NCBI GenBank assembly: GCA_958370325.1
Contig: CATXJW010000004.1
Span: 1-64,000, forward strand
Direction: 5' to 3'
Source: an uncultured Collinsella sp.
Lineage (GTDB): Bacteria > Actinomycetota > Coriobacteriia > Coriobacteriales > Coriobacteriaceae
DNA: 64,000 nt
In this document: in pieces, positions 31,139 to 39,633 of the stretch
Position numbering within the stretch: position 1 is the stretch's first letter
Layout: every line of letters starts with the position of its first letter
Notes under the pieces: model-generated
The model's input: only the letters and a program-made list of their open reading frames with translations
Told to the model about the DNA's origin: nothing
Database searches by the model: none
Translations under genes and position numbers: made by a program

Positions 31139-32624
31139 CTTGGTCGTTGCGTTCGCGCGCGGTGGCGCCGGCGGTAAAGCTTAATCCCTTGACGAGCGCG
31201 TTCTTGCCGTACTTGCCTTTCACGGCCAGGACGGCGCGCGCCAGGTCGCGCTCGCGCTCATCGGCCTCGATATCGCTGAACAGATCGATGGTGGCAAATT
31301 CCTCGGGCATGAGGTTGCCAAATCCCAGGTTGATGCGCTTGACCGGTCGTTTGGGATCGACCGTTTGTGCCCAAAGGCCATCGAAATACCCCATGAGCTT
31401 CTTAAACGAATTAGTGCGCTCGGGCAGCTTGCGCGAGGCGTTGGAGTGCGCAAAGAGCGCGGCATAGCCACCACGCGGTTTGCCGCCGTGTTCGCCCACA
31501 AAGATGCCATCGATTGCCTGCGCTTCGCGCACCAGGCGACGCCTTTCGTCATCGCGCTGGACGGGCTTGGGAGCACGGGGCGCGAGCTCGGGGCCGTCGG
31601 TCGCTGCGGGTTCGATGCCCGAGGTACTCGAGCGCAGGTGTCCGCAGCCGTCTATATACTGCGCCGTGCCGCTGGCGTTGAGCCGGCGTATGTCGGCGCG
31701 CTCGCTTGCATAGCCCACAAAGAGCGAGATGCTGTCGCACACCACGTGCTTGTCGATCAAATCCAGCACGGCGGCATCGACCATTTCGCGCAAGACGGTG
31801 TAGGCCTGCTCGTAGGCATAGCCCTTCGAGAGCACCTGCCCCGTGGTGGTCGAGGTCGCTTGCGGGCGATAGGCTTGGATATCGGCGATGGTCGTTGGCT
31901 CACGCCCAAAGGCGTGGTCGATAAGATATTCGGCATTGACGCCGAGCTCATCGTACAGCAGGTTTTCGTCGAGCGCTGCGACGCCCATCAGATCGTAGAC
32001 GCCGTACTTTTCGAGCCGCGCCGCCACGCCGGGGCCGATGCCCCAGATATCGGTGATGGGGCGATGGGGCCAGATCTCCTTGCGGAAGGTCTCGTCGTCG
32101 AGTATGCCGATGCGGCTGGGTACGTGCTTGGCGGTAATGTCGAGCGCTACCTTGGCCTGGAATAGGTTGGGGCCGATACCGACCGTCGCCGTGACGCCGG
32201 TACGCGCGAGGACTTCGTCGCGTAACATGCAGGCGAACCCTTCGGCATCGGTATGGTAGAGGTCTAGATAGGGCGTCACGTCGATAAAACACTCGTCGAT
32301 TGAATAGACGTGAATGTCTTGCGGGCTCACGTATTCCAGATAGATGCCGTAGATTTGCGCCGACACCTCCATATAGTGCTGCATGCGCGGCACCGCCTTG
32401 ATGTAGTCGATGCCATCGGGAATCTCGAACAGGCGGCAGCGGTTGTGTATCCCGAGGTCCTTCATGGACTGCGTGATGGCGAGGCAGATGGTCGTGCGCC
32501 CGCGCGATTCGTCGGCAACGACCAGGTTGGTGGTGAGCGGATCGAGCCCACGATCGACGCACTCGACGCTGGCATAAAACGTCTTGAGGTCGATGCAGAT
32601 GTAGGTGTGCTGCTCGTGCGCCAC
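31119..32624 (-). CDS. Y-family DNA polymerase (UmuC/UvrX-like)
   Basis: A lesion-bypass polymerase of about 501 residues. The catalytic palm motifs are YICIDLKTFYASVEC near the N-terminus and VYSIDECFIDVTPYL about 90 residues on, supplying the metal-binding acids. Helix-hairpin-helix (ITDIWGIGPGVAARLEKYGVYDLMG) and little-finger regions follow. GTG 32624 is chosen because GGGAGG precedes it; ATG 32636 and 32696 are in frame but lie in or upstream of the operator. A LexA-type box sits over the promoter, so expression should be part of the SOS response. It overlaps the yolD-like gene downstream. Confidence 0.9.
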   Translation of the reverse strand: MAHEQHTYICIDLKTFYASVECVDRGLDPLTTNLVVADESRGRTTICLAITQSMKDLGIHNRCRLFEIPDGIDYIKAVPRMQHYMEVSAQIYGIYLEYVSPQDIHVYSIDECFIDVTPYLDLYHTDAEGFACMLRDEVLARTGVTATVGIGPNLFQAKVALDITAKHVPSRIGILDDETFRKEIWPHRPITDIWGIGPGVAARLEKYGVYDLMGVAALDENLLYDELGVNAEYLIDHAFGREPTTIADIQAYRPQATSTTTGQVLSKGYAYEQAYTVLREMVDAAVLDLIDKHVVCDSISLFVGYASERADIRRLNASGTAQYIDGCGHLRSSTSGIEPAATDGPELAPRAPKPVQRDDERRRLVREAQAIDGIFVGEHGGKPRGGYAALFAHSNASRKLPERTNSFKKLMGYFDGLWAQTVDPKRPVKRINLGFGNLMPEEFATIDLFSDIEADERERDLARAVLAVKGKYGKNALVKGLSFTAGATARERNDQVGGHRA

Positions 32625-32636
32625 GCTTCCTCCCAT

Positions 32637-32696
32637 CAAACACATGTTCTTATCGAATACATGTTCGATAATACCCGCTTGCGCGGACATCGTCAA
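32637..32696 (-). promoter_or_regulatory. SOS promoter with LexA box
   Basis: On the minus strand TTGACG (32696-32691) and TATTAT (32673-32668) are 17 bp apart. TCGAACATGTATTCGA (32668-32653), a close match to the Gram-positive/actinobacterial LexA box, abuts the -10. A second half-preserved box (AGAACATGTGTTTG, 32650-32637) follows. Binding would block transcription of the polymerase-YolD operon. Confidence 0.8.
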
Positions 32697-32846
32697 AACC
32701 TGTCCCTCTTTGGCGGGTATGGTCGTGCGGTTGCATCGGGTTTTTAACGCAGCTCTAAAGAGCGCGAAACAGCTCAGAAAACCTCGCTTCGTAGCATGAG
32801 CCTAACGATTGATACCGCCTATACGCACGGAAGGGTTGTGGGGATA

Positions 32847-33371
32847 ATGGTCAACTATGGGTTTGGTATGCCGACGCGCTTGGTTGCAGATGGGGATGTG
32901 GCTCGCTGGTGCGGGCGATTGGTTGCCCACTATGGCGGCACCAAGGCACTGGTCGTGCTGGGAGGCGACAAGCACACGCGTGATGAGCTCGTTTCGGCGG
33001 CGCTGGGCTCGCTCGATCGCGCCCTGCTCGAGCGCGTGCTTTTCCGCTGCGGTCTGGTCGGGGGCGACGGGGGAGACGAGCTGATCGACGAAGCCGTGGC
33101 CTTGGCGACCGACGAAGGCGTGGACTTTGTCCTGGCGATCGGCGATGCCGATACTGCCGGCTTTGCGCGCGAGCTCGCCCGTCGTATGGCGGCGCTCGAT
33201 GCCGGTGAGGACGGCTTTGTGCCTTATGGATGCATCGTCTCCGAGGGAAAAGTGCCCGCCGTTGTGGGTGCCGGCGAGGTTCCCGTTTTCGCCATTATCG
33301 CGCCCGAACTGCTGGAGGGCATTGGGTCTCCTCTGCGTGAGTTGCTCGGCAGCGTGTGCGCCGCGGCCTAA
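32847..33371 (+). CDS. Shortened iron-containing alcohol dehydrogenase-like protein
   Basis: The 174-residue protein resembles only the N-terminal nucleotide-binding half of Fe-dependent alcohol dehydrogenases: NYGFGMPTRLV, TKALVVLGGDKH, and DEAVALATDEGVDFVLAIGDAD where the family has a GGGS loop. The C-terminal iron-binding helical domain with its histidines is absent; a short Ala/Gly-rich end takes its place. A catalytic role is therefore unlikely. ATG 32847 has GGGG just upstream; ATG 32796 lacks a ribosome site. It could be a degenerate remnant or a regulatory/NAD-binding protein. Confidence 0.6.
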   Translation: MVNYGFGMPTRLVADGDVARWCGRLVAHYGGTKALVVLGGDKHTRDELVSAALGSLDRALLERVLFRCGLVGGDGGDELIDEAVALATDEGVDFVLAIGDADTAGFARELARRMAALDAGEDGFVPYGCIVSEGKVPAVVGAGEVPVFAIIAPELLEGIGSPLRELLGSVCAAA

Positions 33372-33381
33372 TATTTACCAT

Positions 33382-33443
33382 AAAGGGATAGGTTCTTTTT
33401 GATTGGTAAAGCGTTTGACCTGCCAAAATAAACCTGTCCCTTT
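33382..33443 (+). repeat. 62-bp imperfect palindrome with terminator features
   Basis: AAAGGGATAGGTT (33382-33394) pairs with AACCTGTCCCTTT (33431-33443), with one wobble. The inner 36 bases are themselves partly self-complementary (TTGATTGGTAAA with TTTGACCTGCCAA). T-runs lie on both sides. It can terminate the upstream gene, and its shape suggests a dispersed palindromic repeat. Confidence 0.6.
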
Positions 33444-33570
33444 TTGGCCGGTCGCCGTTTGGGGGCGGATTGGCAACGCTCGCTGATTACGGTCTTGACC
33501 TGCGTTAGAATAGGGGCATCTGATTATCCGGGCGCATGGAGGTATGCGCCCGTATGTTGAGGAGGACTTT

Positions 33571-35265
33571 ATGGCAACTGTTGCCGCACCTATCGACGCT
33601 ACGTCGACCGCCGCTTGGAAGGCGCTCGAGGCCCATCAGGAGAAGCTCGAGGCCGAGGGTATCGACCTTAAGGCCTGGTTTGCTGCCGATGCAGAGCGCG
33701 TGAACAAGCTGAGCTTTGACGCCGGTGACCTGCACTTCGACCTGTCCAAGAACCTGGTGACCGATGAGACCGTCAAGCTGCTGTGCGATCTTGCCCGCGA
33801 GGTGAAGCTCGAGGAGCGCCGCGACGCCATGTTCTCCGGCGAGCACATCAACACCACCGAGGACCGCGCCGTCCTGCACACCGCACTGCGCCGCCCGGCA
33901 AGCGAGAAGGGACAGCTCATCGTCGACGGCCAGGATGTTGTCGCCGACGTGCACGAGGTTCTCGATCGCATGTATGCCTTCGCCGAGCGCGTGCGCTCCG
34001 GTGAGTGGAAGGGCGTTACCGGCAAGAAGATCGAGCACCTGGTGTCCATCGGCATCGGCGGCTCCGATCTGGGCCCGGTCATGGCTTACGAGGCCCTGCG
34101 TCCCTATGCCGACGCCGGTATCGACTGCCGCTATATCTCCAACATCGACCCCAACGATCAGGCCGAGAAGCTCAAGGGTTTGGATCCCGAGACCACGCTC
34201 GTGATTATCGTCTCCAAGACCTTTACCACGCTCGAGACCCTTACCAATGCTCGCGAGGTCAAGACCTGGATGCTCGAGCAGCTCAAGGCTCAGGGCGCCA
34301 TCGATGGCTCCGATGAGCAGAACGCCGAGGCCGTGGCCAAGCACTTCGTTGCCGTTTCCACTGCACTCGAGAAGGTTGAGGCCTTCGGTATCGACCCCGC
34401 CAACGCCTTCGGCTTCTGGAACTGGGTCGGCGGCCGCTACTCCGTCGACTCCGCCGTGGGCCTGTCGCTGATCGTCGTGCTCGGCCCCGAGCGTTTCCAG
34501 CAGTTCCTCGAGGGCTTCCACGCCATCGATGAGTACTTCTGCAACACCCCGCTCGAGAACAACGCCGTCGCGCTGATGGGTTTGTTCAACGTCTGGTACG
34601 TCAACTTCTTCGGTTCCAAGAGCCACGCCGTGCTGCCGTACTGCCAGTACCTGCACCGTTTCCCGGCCTACCTGCAGCAGCTCACCATGGAGTCCAACGG
34701 CAAGCACGTCCGCTGGGACGGCAGCGCTGTGACCTCCGATACCGGTGAGATCTTCTGGGGCGAGCCCGGCACCAACGGTCAGCACGCCTTCTACCAGCTG
34801 CTGCACCAGGGCACCGTGGTGGTCCCGGCTGACTTTATCGCTTTCGCCAACACCGCCAACCCCGCAACCGACAGCGGTCAGGACGTGCACGAGCTGTTCC
34901 TGGGCAACTTCCTGGCCCAGACCAAGGCGCTCGCCTTTGGTAAGACGGCCGATGAGGTGCGCGCCGAGGGCACGCCCGAGCAGATCGTCCCGGCCCGCTG
35001 CTTTGAGGGCAACCGTCCGACGACCTCGATCTTTGGCGACACGCTGACCCCGTTCGCACTCGGCGAGCTTATCGCCCTGTACGAGCACATCACGTTTGTC
35101 GAGGGCACGGTCTGGGGCATCGACTCCTACGACCAGTGGGGCGTCGAGCTGGGCAAGCAGCTTGCCAAGCAGATCACCCCGGCCTTCCACGACGACGCCG
35201 CCAAGGCCGAGCAGGACGCTTCGACCCAGGCGCTCATCGAGTTCTACCGCGCTCACCGCAAGTAG
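33571..35265 (+). CDS. pgi: Glucose-6-phosphate isomerase
   Basis: Pgi interconverts glucose 6-phosphate and fructose 6-phosphate. The 564-residue protein has the sugar-phosphate loop SIGIGGSDLGPVM near residue 165, SKTFTTLETLTN, FWNWVGGRYSVDSAVG, LQQLTMESNGK and GTNGQHAFYQLLHQG. It ends in VELGKQLAKQI with the catalytic lysine region. GAGGAGG precedes ATG 33571. It is monocistronic with its own terminator. A long open frame opposite it is a codon-bias shadow. Confidence 0.97.
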   Translation: MATVAAPIDATSTAAWKALEAHQEKLEAEGIDLKAWFAADAERVNKLSFDAGDLHFDLSKNLVTDETVKLLCDLAREVKLEERRDAMFSGEHINTTEDRAVLHTALRRPASEKGQLIVDGQDVVADVHEVLDRMYAFAERVRSGEWKGVTGKKIEHLVSIGIGGSDLGPVMAYEALRPYADAGIDCRYISNIDPNDQAEKLKGLDPETTLVIIVSKTFTTLETLTNAREVKTWMLEQLKAQGAIDGSDEQNAEAVAKHFVAVSTALEKVEAFGIDPANAFGFWNWVGGRYSVDSAVGLSLIVVLGPERFQQFLEGFHAIDEYFCNTPLENNAVALMGLFNVWYVNFFGSKSHAVLPYCQYLHRFPAYLQQLTMESNGKHVRWDGSAVTSDTGEIFWGEPGTNGQHAFYQLLHQGTVVVPADFIAFANTANPATDSGQDVHELFLGNFLAQTKALAFGKTADEVRAEGTPEQIVPARCFEGNRPTTSIFGDTLTPFALGELIALYEHITFVEGTVWGIDSYDQWGVELGKQLAKQITPAFHDDAAKAEQDASTQALIEFYRAHRK

Positions 35266-35296
35266 GATTCGCTGCGATAAGTAACGCATAGCTGAC

Positions 35297-35328
35297 AAGG
35301 GCCCGTATCCGTTGGGATGCGGGCTCTT
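35297..35328 (+). terminator. Terminator of pgi
   Basis: A 14-position stem (35297-35310 with 35315-35328, two wobble pairs) with loop GTTG is followed by GCTGTTTG. It lies 32 bases after the stop. Confidence 0.7.
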
Positions 35329-35366
35329 GCTGTTTGTGGTCGAGCGTGGCGGACTGCGCGGCGTTG

Positions 35367-36677
35367 TTAATGGGCGAATTCGACCTGGGTGGTGCCTCGC
35401 TGCGCTTCGGGTAGTTCCCCGTACAGCGGATGGTCCTCGAGCCTAAAGCGTTCGACCTGCTCGGGGGCGCGACCGCGCACAAAGAGCCATGAGCGATCGA
35501 TCGGCGTCGCCATAAGCGTGCTGGGCAATGCGTCGGCTCGGTCGGAAAACACTCGGGCGCTCTCGGGGTCTTGGAACGCCAGCACCAGATGCGCGTCGCA
35601 GTTGCCCATGATGGAGCGTGCGCGTGCCTCGCCGTAGAGCGCATCGAGCTGATTGGTCGACTGCAGCAGCAGCGTTGCCCAGATGTTGCGGCTTCGGATA
35701 ATCGAGAGCACGTTGTCGATCTGGGGAATCTGCAGGTTTGCGAAATCGTCGAGCATGAAGCGCACGGGCACGGGCAGGCTGCCGTCGGGCTGCTTGTCGG
35801 CCTCGCGCATGAGACCCATAAACGCCTGCGTAATAAAGAGGCTGGTCAGTGGGTCGAGATTGCGGTCGATATCGCTCACGGTTACAAACAGGGCGCAAGG
35901 GGCGTGTCCCATGGAGGCGAAGTCCACCTGATGGCATTCCTGATAGAGCTGTGTCGCGCCGTCGAACCCCAGGCACATGACCTTTTCGGCGAGAATGCCG
36001 ACGATGCTTGCGTGCATGCGCTCGGCGCTTTGCGTAATGGCGTAGCGACGCCAGAGCGAGAGGGCATAGCTTTGGGGGTCGGTCGTGATCAGGTCATCGA
36101 ACAATCGGCCCGTGGCGCCGTCCTCCAGGTGCTCGATGAGCTTGATGACCGAGCAGATCGTCTGCTCGTCGGCGGGCAGCTGCTCTGTGACGTAGGCGAT
36201 GAAACACGACAGCAGATTTGCTGCCGCATGATCCCAAAAAGGCTGGTTGTTGTCCTCGATGGGGCAGATTGCCTTTGCCACCGAGAGGATGTCCTGCTGG
36301 TTGGGCCTGCCGTCCGCCTTGCGGCGAATATGCCTCAGGGGGTTGTAGCCGCAGCGCTCGATGCCGTGCGCAAGGGCCGGGGCGTTGTTAAGATCGGCGA
36401 AGTTGAGGCATTGCACAAGGTAGCCGTGGGCCGCCAGTACGGGACCCACTTCGCGACAGAGCGTGCCCTTGGTATCGAGCACGATATAGCTTGCATTCAT
36501 CTGCAGCAAGTTGGGCTTGAGGACGTTTCGGGTCTTGCCGGCTCCCGAAGGGCCGATCACGAGCGCGTTGTTGTTGAGCCCCGTTTGGCGGGTGTCGCAG
36601 GACAGTGAACGACCTTTGGCGAGGATGGTGGTCGATGCGGACTTGGATGCGGTGAGTCGGCTGGCGAGGTTAGACAT
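35367..36677 (-). CDS. Soluble VirD4/TraG-like coupling ATPase
   Basis: The 436-residue protein has the core of type IV secretion coupling proteins: Walker A in VIGPSGAGKTRNVLKPNLLQ near residue 40, SYIVLDTKGTLCREVGPVL, the SFIAYV helical region, Walker B as RFMLDDFANLQIPQ, and the C-terminal TLLLQSTNQLDALYG/DAHLVLAFQDPESARVF segments. The N-terminal membrane helices of VirD4 are missing and the usual DEFAN is DDFAN. No relaxase, VirB4 or other secretion gene is near. ATG 36677 overlaps the stop of the ClpP-like gene by eight bases, so translation of the two is coupled. Its substrate (DNA or protein) is unknown. Confidence 0.88.
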   Translation of the reverse strand: MSNLASRLTASKSASTTILAKGRSLSCDTRQTGLNNNALVIGPSGAGKTRNVLKPNLLQMNASYIVLDTKGTLCREVGPVLAAHGYLVQCLNFADLNNAPALAHGIERCGYNPLRHIRRKADGRPNQQDILSVAKAICPIEDNNQPFWDHAAANLLSCFIAYVTEQLPADEQTICSVIKLIEHLEDGATGRLFDDLITTDPQSYALSLWRRYAITQSAERMHASIVGILAEKVMCLGFDGATQLYQECHQVDFASMGHAPCALFVTVSDIDRNLDPLTSLFITQAFMGLMREADKQPDGSLPVPVRFMLDDFANLQIPQIDNVLSIIRSRNIWATLLLQSTNQLDALYGEARARSIMGNCDAHLVLAFQDPESARVFSDRADALPSTLMATPIDRSWLFVRGRAPEQVERFRLEDHPLYGELPEAQRGTTQVEFAH

Positions 36678-37287
36678 GGGCGATCTCCTTGGTGGTCGAG
36701 AGGATTCCGTGGGCAAAGCCGAGCTCGACGGCGCGCTCGGCCGAAAGGTAGGTGTCTTTTGCGGTGAGGGATTGGATGCGCTTGAGCGGGAGGCCGCTGC
36801 GGTCCGAGAGGATCTGCGTGAGGGTCTTGCGGGTCTGCATAAGGCGCCGGCTGGTCTGCTGCATCGCAAGCGCCGAGCCGCCTGCCCCCTGGGGGATCAG
36901 TGGGTCGTGAATCATGAGCTCTGCATGGGGAGCCATGCGGCGATCGTCGCCGCCCATAAAGATCACGGCGCCCATGGATGCAGCGAATTCGAGGCAGACG
37001 GTGTGGACGGGGCACGATGCGAGCTGCATGGTGTCATAGATCGCAAGACCCGCTCGCACACTTCCTCCGGTGCTGGCGATGAATATGGTGATGGGACGGC
37101 AGGGGTCGGCGGCATCGAGCAGGCGGATCTGCTGGCAAAGGTCGTGGGCCATCGGGGTTTCGATGTTTCCCGTGACGGAGAGTTCGCGGCGGGCGAGCAT
37201 CTCATCGTAAATGCTGGTGAGCGTGATGCCTCGGGCGGATTCGCGCATGGTGAGGGGGCTGATGATGGGGGATTGACAAGTGTCCAT
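36670..37287 (-). CDS. ClpP-like serine protease, divergent
   Basis: The 205-residue protein has the ClpP fold signature with a complete triad: Ser in EFAASMGAVIF (normally GxAASMA), His in LMIHDPLIPQG and Asp in LTAKDTYLSAERAVELGFAHGIL. The oxyanion-side strand TIFIASTGGSVRAGLAIYDTMQ is conserved. It differs from housekeeping ClpP in many positions and lacks the usual ClpX neighbour. It overlaps the VirD4-like gene. GAAAGGAG precedes ATG 37287; a longer frame to 37335 has no such site. It may process or degrade proteins handled by the neighbouring ATPase, which is inference from context. Confidence 0.88.
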   Translation of the reverse strand: MDTCQSPIISPLTMRESARGITLTSIYDEMLARRELSVTGNIETPMAHDLCQQIRLLDAADPCRPITIFIASTGGSVRAGLAIYDTMQLASCPVHTVCLEFAASMGAVIFMGGDDRRMAPHAELMIHDPLIPQGAGGSALAMQQTSRRLMQTRKTLTQILSDRSGLPLKRIQSLTAKDTYLSAERAVELGFAHGILSTTKEIAHV

Positions 37288-37350
37288 GAGGACTCCTTTC
37301 TGGTTGGTTGGGTTGTGGGATGGGTTGCTGCCCACGGAGGGGCTGGCGGG

Positions 37351-38241
37351 CTACAGGGTTCGTCCGAGTCTGAGATCGAGCTCGGTTGTGGGGCAGGCTA
37401 CCTGTTCGTGCGGCTCGCAAGCGCCAAGAGCTCCAAAGCGATGGAGCGTTGCGATGGGCGTGGTGTATACGAGCCGTAGCTGATGCTCCACCGGGGCGCG
37501 TTCGCCATTTTTGTAATGAGCCGCGTAGTACTGCGCGATGCTGGCGTTCATCTCGCTGCCATTGCGATGGCGCTCAAACTGGCGTCTGCAGGTCTCGATG
37601 ATCTTTGCTACCGACTTGGGTGCCGTCGCGGGAACAAGGGCGAGATAGCCCTCAAATAGCTCGTTGATGCTCAGGAGGCACAGCAGGTCGATCAGCGTCC
37701 TTATGGCTGCTCCCTCGGCGGAAAAGTGCGCGGTCATGCGGTTATATCGGTCGCGGTCGACGATGGCAGCATGGGGTCTTGGAGTTTTCTGCCCCGTGGT
37801 CCCGGGCTTTTGCCGCGCCTGTGTATTGAGCTCGACGTTGCAGCGCTTGAGGCCGTCCAACGGAAGGAACAGTGCGGTGCGCAGGGTGTTCCGCTTGCTT
37901 TCGAGTTCATGACGCTCGTCGGGTTCCCATTCGAGCTTGAGTTTCGTGTCGAGCGCCGTAAGCATATGGGCTAGGCAGCCTACGGTAAGAACGTACGAGT
38001 CGTTGTCGCGTTTTGGGGCATAGGGGTCTGTCAGCTTGCGAATGTCGGGGTCGCCCATGATCTTTGTGCAGCGCTTCAGCAGTTGAGGGTGATCGGCCAA
38101 GATCGTCGCGAGCGGTAGCGACGCGTAGTTCTTGATGGTCGCGGCGGCAAAGGCGGCGTCATATTCGTTTGCATACGCTCGCTCAATGCGGGCATCCAGA
38201 ATGCTTTTCTTATCGCCGTCTTCAGCGTGGTGGTTTGTCAT
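37351..38241 (-). CDS. Unknown protein, first gene of the ClpP/VirD4-like operon
   Basis: A 296-residue hydrophilic, mostly helical-looking protein with no signal peptide or membrane helix and no family I recognise. Notable parts are DARIERAYANEYDAAFAAATIKNY near the N-terminus, a basic middle (TQARQKPGTTGQKTPRPHAAIVDRDRYNR) and a conserved-looking TAHFSAEGAAIRTLIDLLCLLSINELFEGYLALVP. Positive charge would allow nucleic-acid contact. ATG 38241 follows GGAGA. The frame stays open to 38397 but that part is low-complexity His/Gln/Thr sequence arising from GTGATGTG-like repeats. It ends 63 bases before the ClpP-like gene, so it is probably in the same operon. Confidence 0.75.
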   Translation of the reverse strand: MTNHHAEDGDKKSILDARIERAYANEYDAAFAAATIKNYASLPLATILADHPQLLKRCTKIMGDPDIRKLTDPYAPKRDNDSYVLTVGCLAHMLTALDTKLKLEWEPDERHELESKRNTLRTALFLPLDGLKRCNVELNTQARQKPGTTGQKTPRPHAAIVDRDRYNRMTAHFSAEGAAIRTLIDLLCLLSINELFEGYLALVPATAPKSVAKIIETCRRQFERHRNGSEMNASIAQYYAAHYKNGERAPVEHQLRLVYTTPIATLHRFGALGACEPHEQVACPTTELDLRLGRTL

Positions 38242-38727
38242 AGCTTCTCCAATCGGTTGATGTTCGTGCTGTTTGTTGATGTGTTGGTTGACGTGAGTGA
38301 TGTGCTTGCCGTGGGTGATGTGCTGACGTTGGGGTGCTATGCGGTTTTCAATGAGCCCGTGAGGCGGTTGCTGCAGGGGCGGGGTGGGACTGCCCATGCA
38401 AGGCGGAAGGCATCGTGCTCAAAATCGAGACAGCAATGCCCGGGGTGCCTCACATATGGCAGTTACCTCATTAAGTTGTCATTTCGCTTGGGGCTGTACT
38501 TTGCCGATCTTCCTTCTCTTACACGCTAAAACTCAAACTGCATATGCTCGATCTACTTAAAACCGCAACGGCGGTCCTTTTTAACTTAAATGTCGGGATG
38601 CGTCTTTGCAAGCACTTTTTTACTTCTTTCAAATGGGGTGGTTTTGCAACCGTCATGCGCTGCGCCGTGCGAACGTGCCCCGGCTCGGATAAGATGGTGC
38701 ACGGAAAAACGATGCAAGGAGGCGCAT
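38242..38727. other. Divergent intergenic region
   Basis: About 485 bases between the ClpP/VirD4-like operon and the HAD gene. The part next to the operon is repetitive (GTGATGTGCT at 38297-38306 and 38315-38324). A small hairpin with a T-run (ACCGC with GCGGT, 38562-38584) can act as a terminator in either direction. No protein gene is convincing, and clear promoters could not be fixed. Confidence 0.5.
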
Positions 38728-39570
38728 ATGGCAATTAAAGCCATCGCAATGGATATCGACGGTACGCTCACCAACGATCAAAAGGTTATCAGCCCACGCA
38801 CGCGCGAGACGCTGCTCGCGGCGCAGGAGTCGGGTATTAAGCTCATCCTGGCTTCGGGTCGCCCCGCATGGGGGCTGCACGCCTTGGCGCAGGAGCTCGA
38901 CCTTCAGAACCATGATGGTCTGCTAGTTGCCTTTAATGGCGCGCATGTGGTCGACGCTCAGACCGATGAGGTGCTGTTCGATCAGGCTATGCCTGCCGAC
39001 GAATTGCATCGCCTGATTGATCACCTGCGCAATTTCGACGTGATTCCCATGATCTCGCTCGGTCGGGACCTGCACGTCGTGGACTCGTATCGCTGCATGA
39101 TCACACTGCCTGACGGTTCGCAGAAGAATATCGTCAAGTATGAGCGCGATGCGTGCGACCTTAAGATCCGTGAGGTCGAGAGCTTGCATGAGGTCGTGGA
39201 CGCTTATCCCGTGGACAAGCTGCTGACGGCGGGCGATCCAGCCTACCTGCAGGCGCATTACGAGGAGATGTATGCGCCCTTTAAGCAGACGCTTTCGGGC
39301 ATGTTTACGGCCGACTGGTACTTTGAGTACACGGCGCCCGGTATCGACAAGGCCCGTGCGCTCGAGGGCGCCCTGTCCAAGCTGGGCATCGATGCCAGCG
39401 AGGTCGCTTCGTTTGGCGACGGCCAGAATGACAAGTCCATGATTGAGTGGGCGGGTACCGGTGTTGCCATGGGTAACGCCGTCGACGAGGTCAAGGCTGT
39501 GGCCCAGATGGTGACCGCCAATAACAACGAAGACGGCATTGCAGTGGCACTTGACCAGCTGCTGGGTTAG
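38728..39570 (+). CDS. Cof-type HAD-IIB family phosphatase
   Basis: The 280-residue protein has HAD motif I AMDIDGTLTND at residue 7, motif II LASGRPAWG, and motifs III/IV around KARALEGALSKLGIDASEVASFGDGQNDKSMIEWAGTGVAMGNA. The large cap of the Cof/YidA type lies between. A small-molecule phosphatase, possibly for sugar phosphates; substrate unknown. AAGGAGG precedes ATG 38728. A short terminator separates it from a second, unrelated HAD gene. Confidence 0.92.
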   Translation: MAIKAIAMDIDGTLTNDQKVISPRTRETLLAAQESGIKLILASGRPAWGLHALAQELDLQNHDGLLVAFNGAHVVDAQTDEVLFDQAMPADELHRLIDHLRNFDVIPMISLGRDLHVVDSYRCMITLPDGSQKNIVKYERDACDLKIREVESLHEVVDAYPVDKLLTAGDPAYLQAHYEEMYAPFKQTLSGMFTADWYFEYTAPGIDKARALEGALSKLGIDASEVASFGDGQNDKSMIEWAGTGVAMGNAVDEVKAVAQMVTANNNEDGIAVALDQLLG

Positions 39571-39592
39571 AATCGCCGATAGTGCATGGTTC

Positions 39593-39618
39593 GGGCGTCC
39601 GCTTGCGGGCGCCTTTTT
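39593..39618 (+). terminator. Terminator between two HAD genes
   Basis: GGCGTCC pairs with GGGCGCC around GCTTGC and is followed by TTTTT. It ends 15 bases before the next start codon. Confidence 0.8.
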
Positions 39619-39633
39619 GTTAGGGAGGGTGCC

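Noticed and set aside
33505..35298. A 597-codon open frame on the minus strand opposite pgi
   Set aside because: It is fully antisense to a clear glucose-6-phosphate isomerase, has no recognisable motif, and arises from the strong third-position GC bias.
35367..38241. Complete conjugative element or prophage
   Set aside because: No relaxase, integrase, VirB4, capsid or terminase gene is found in the surrounding sequence; only the ATPase and ClpP-like protein recall such elements.
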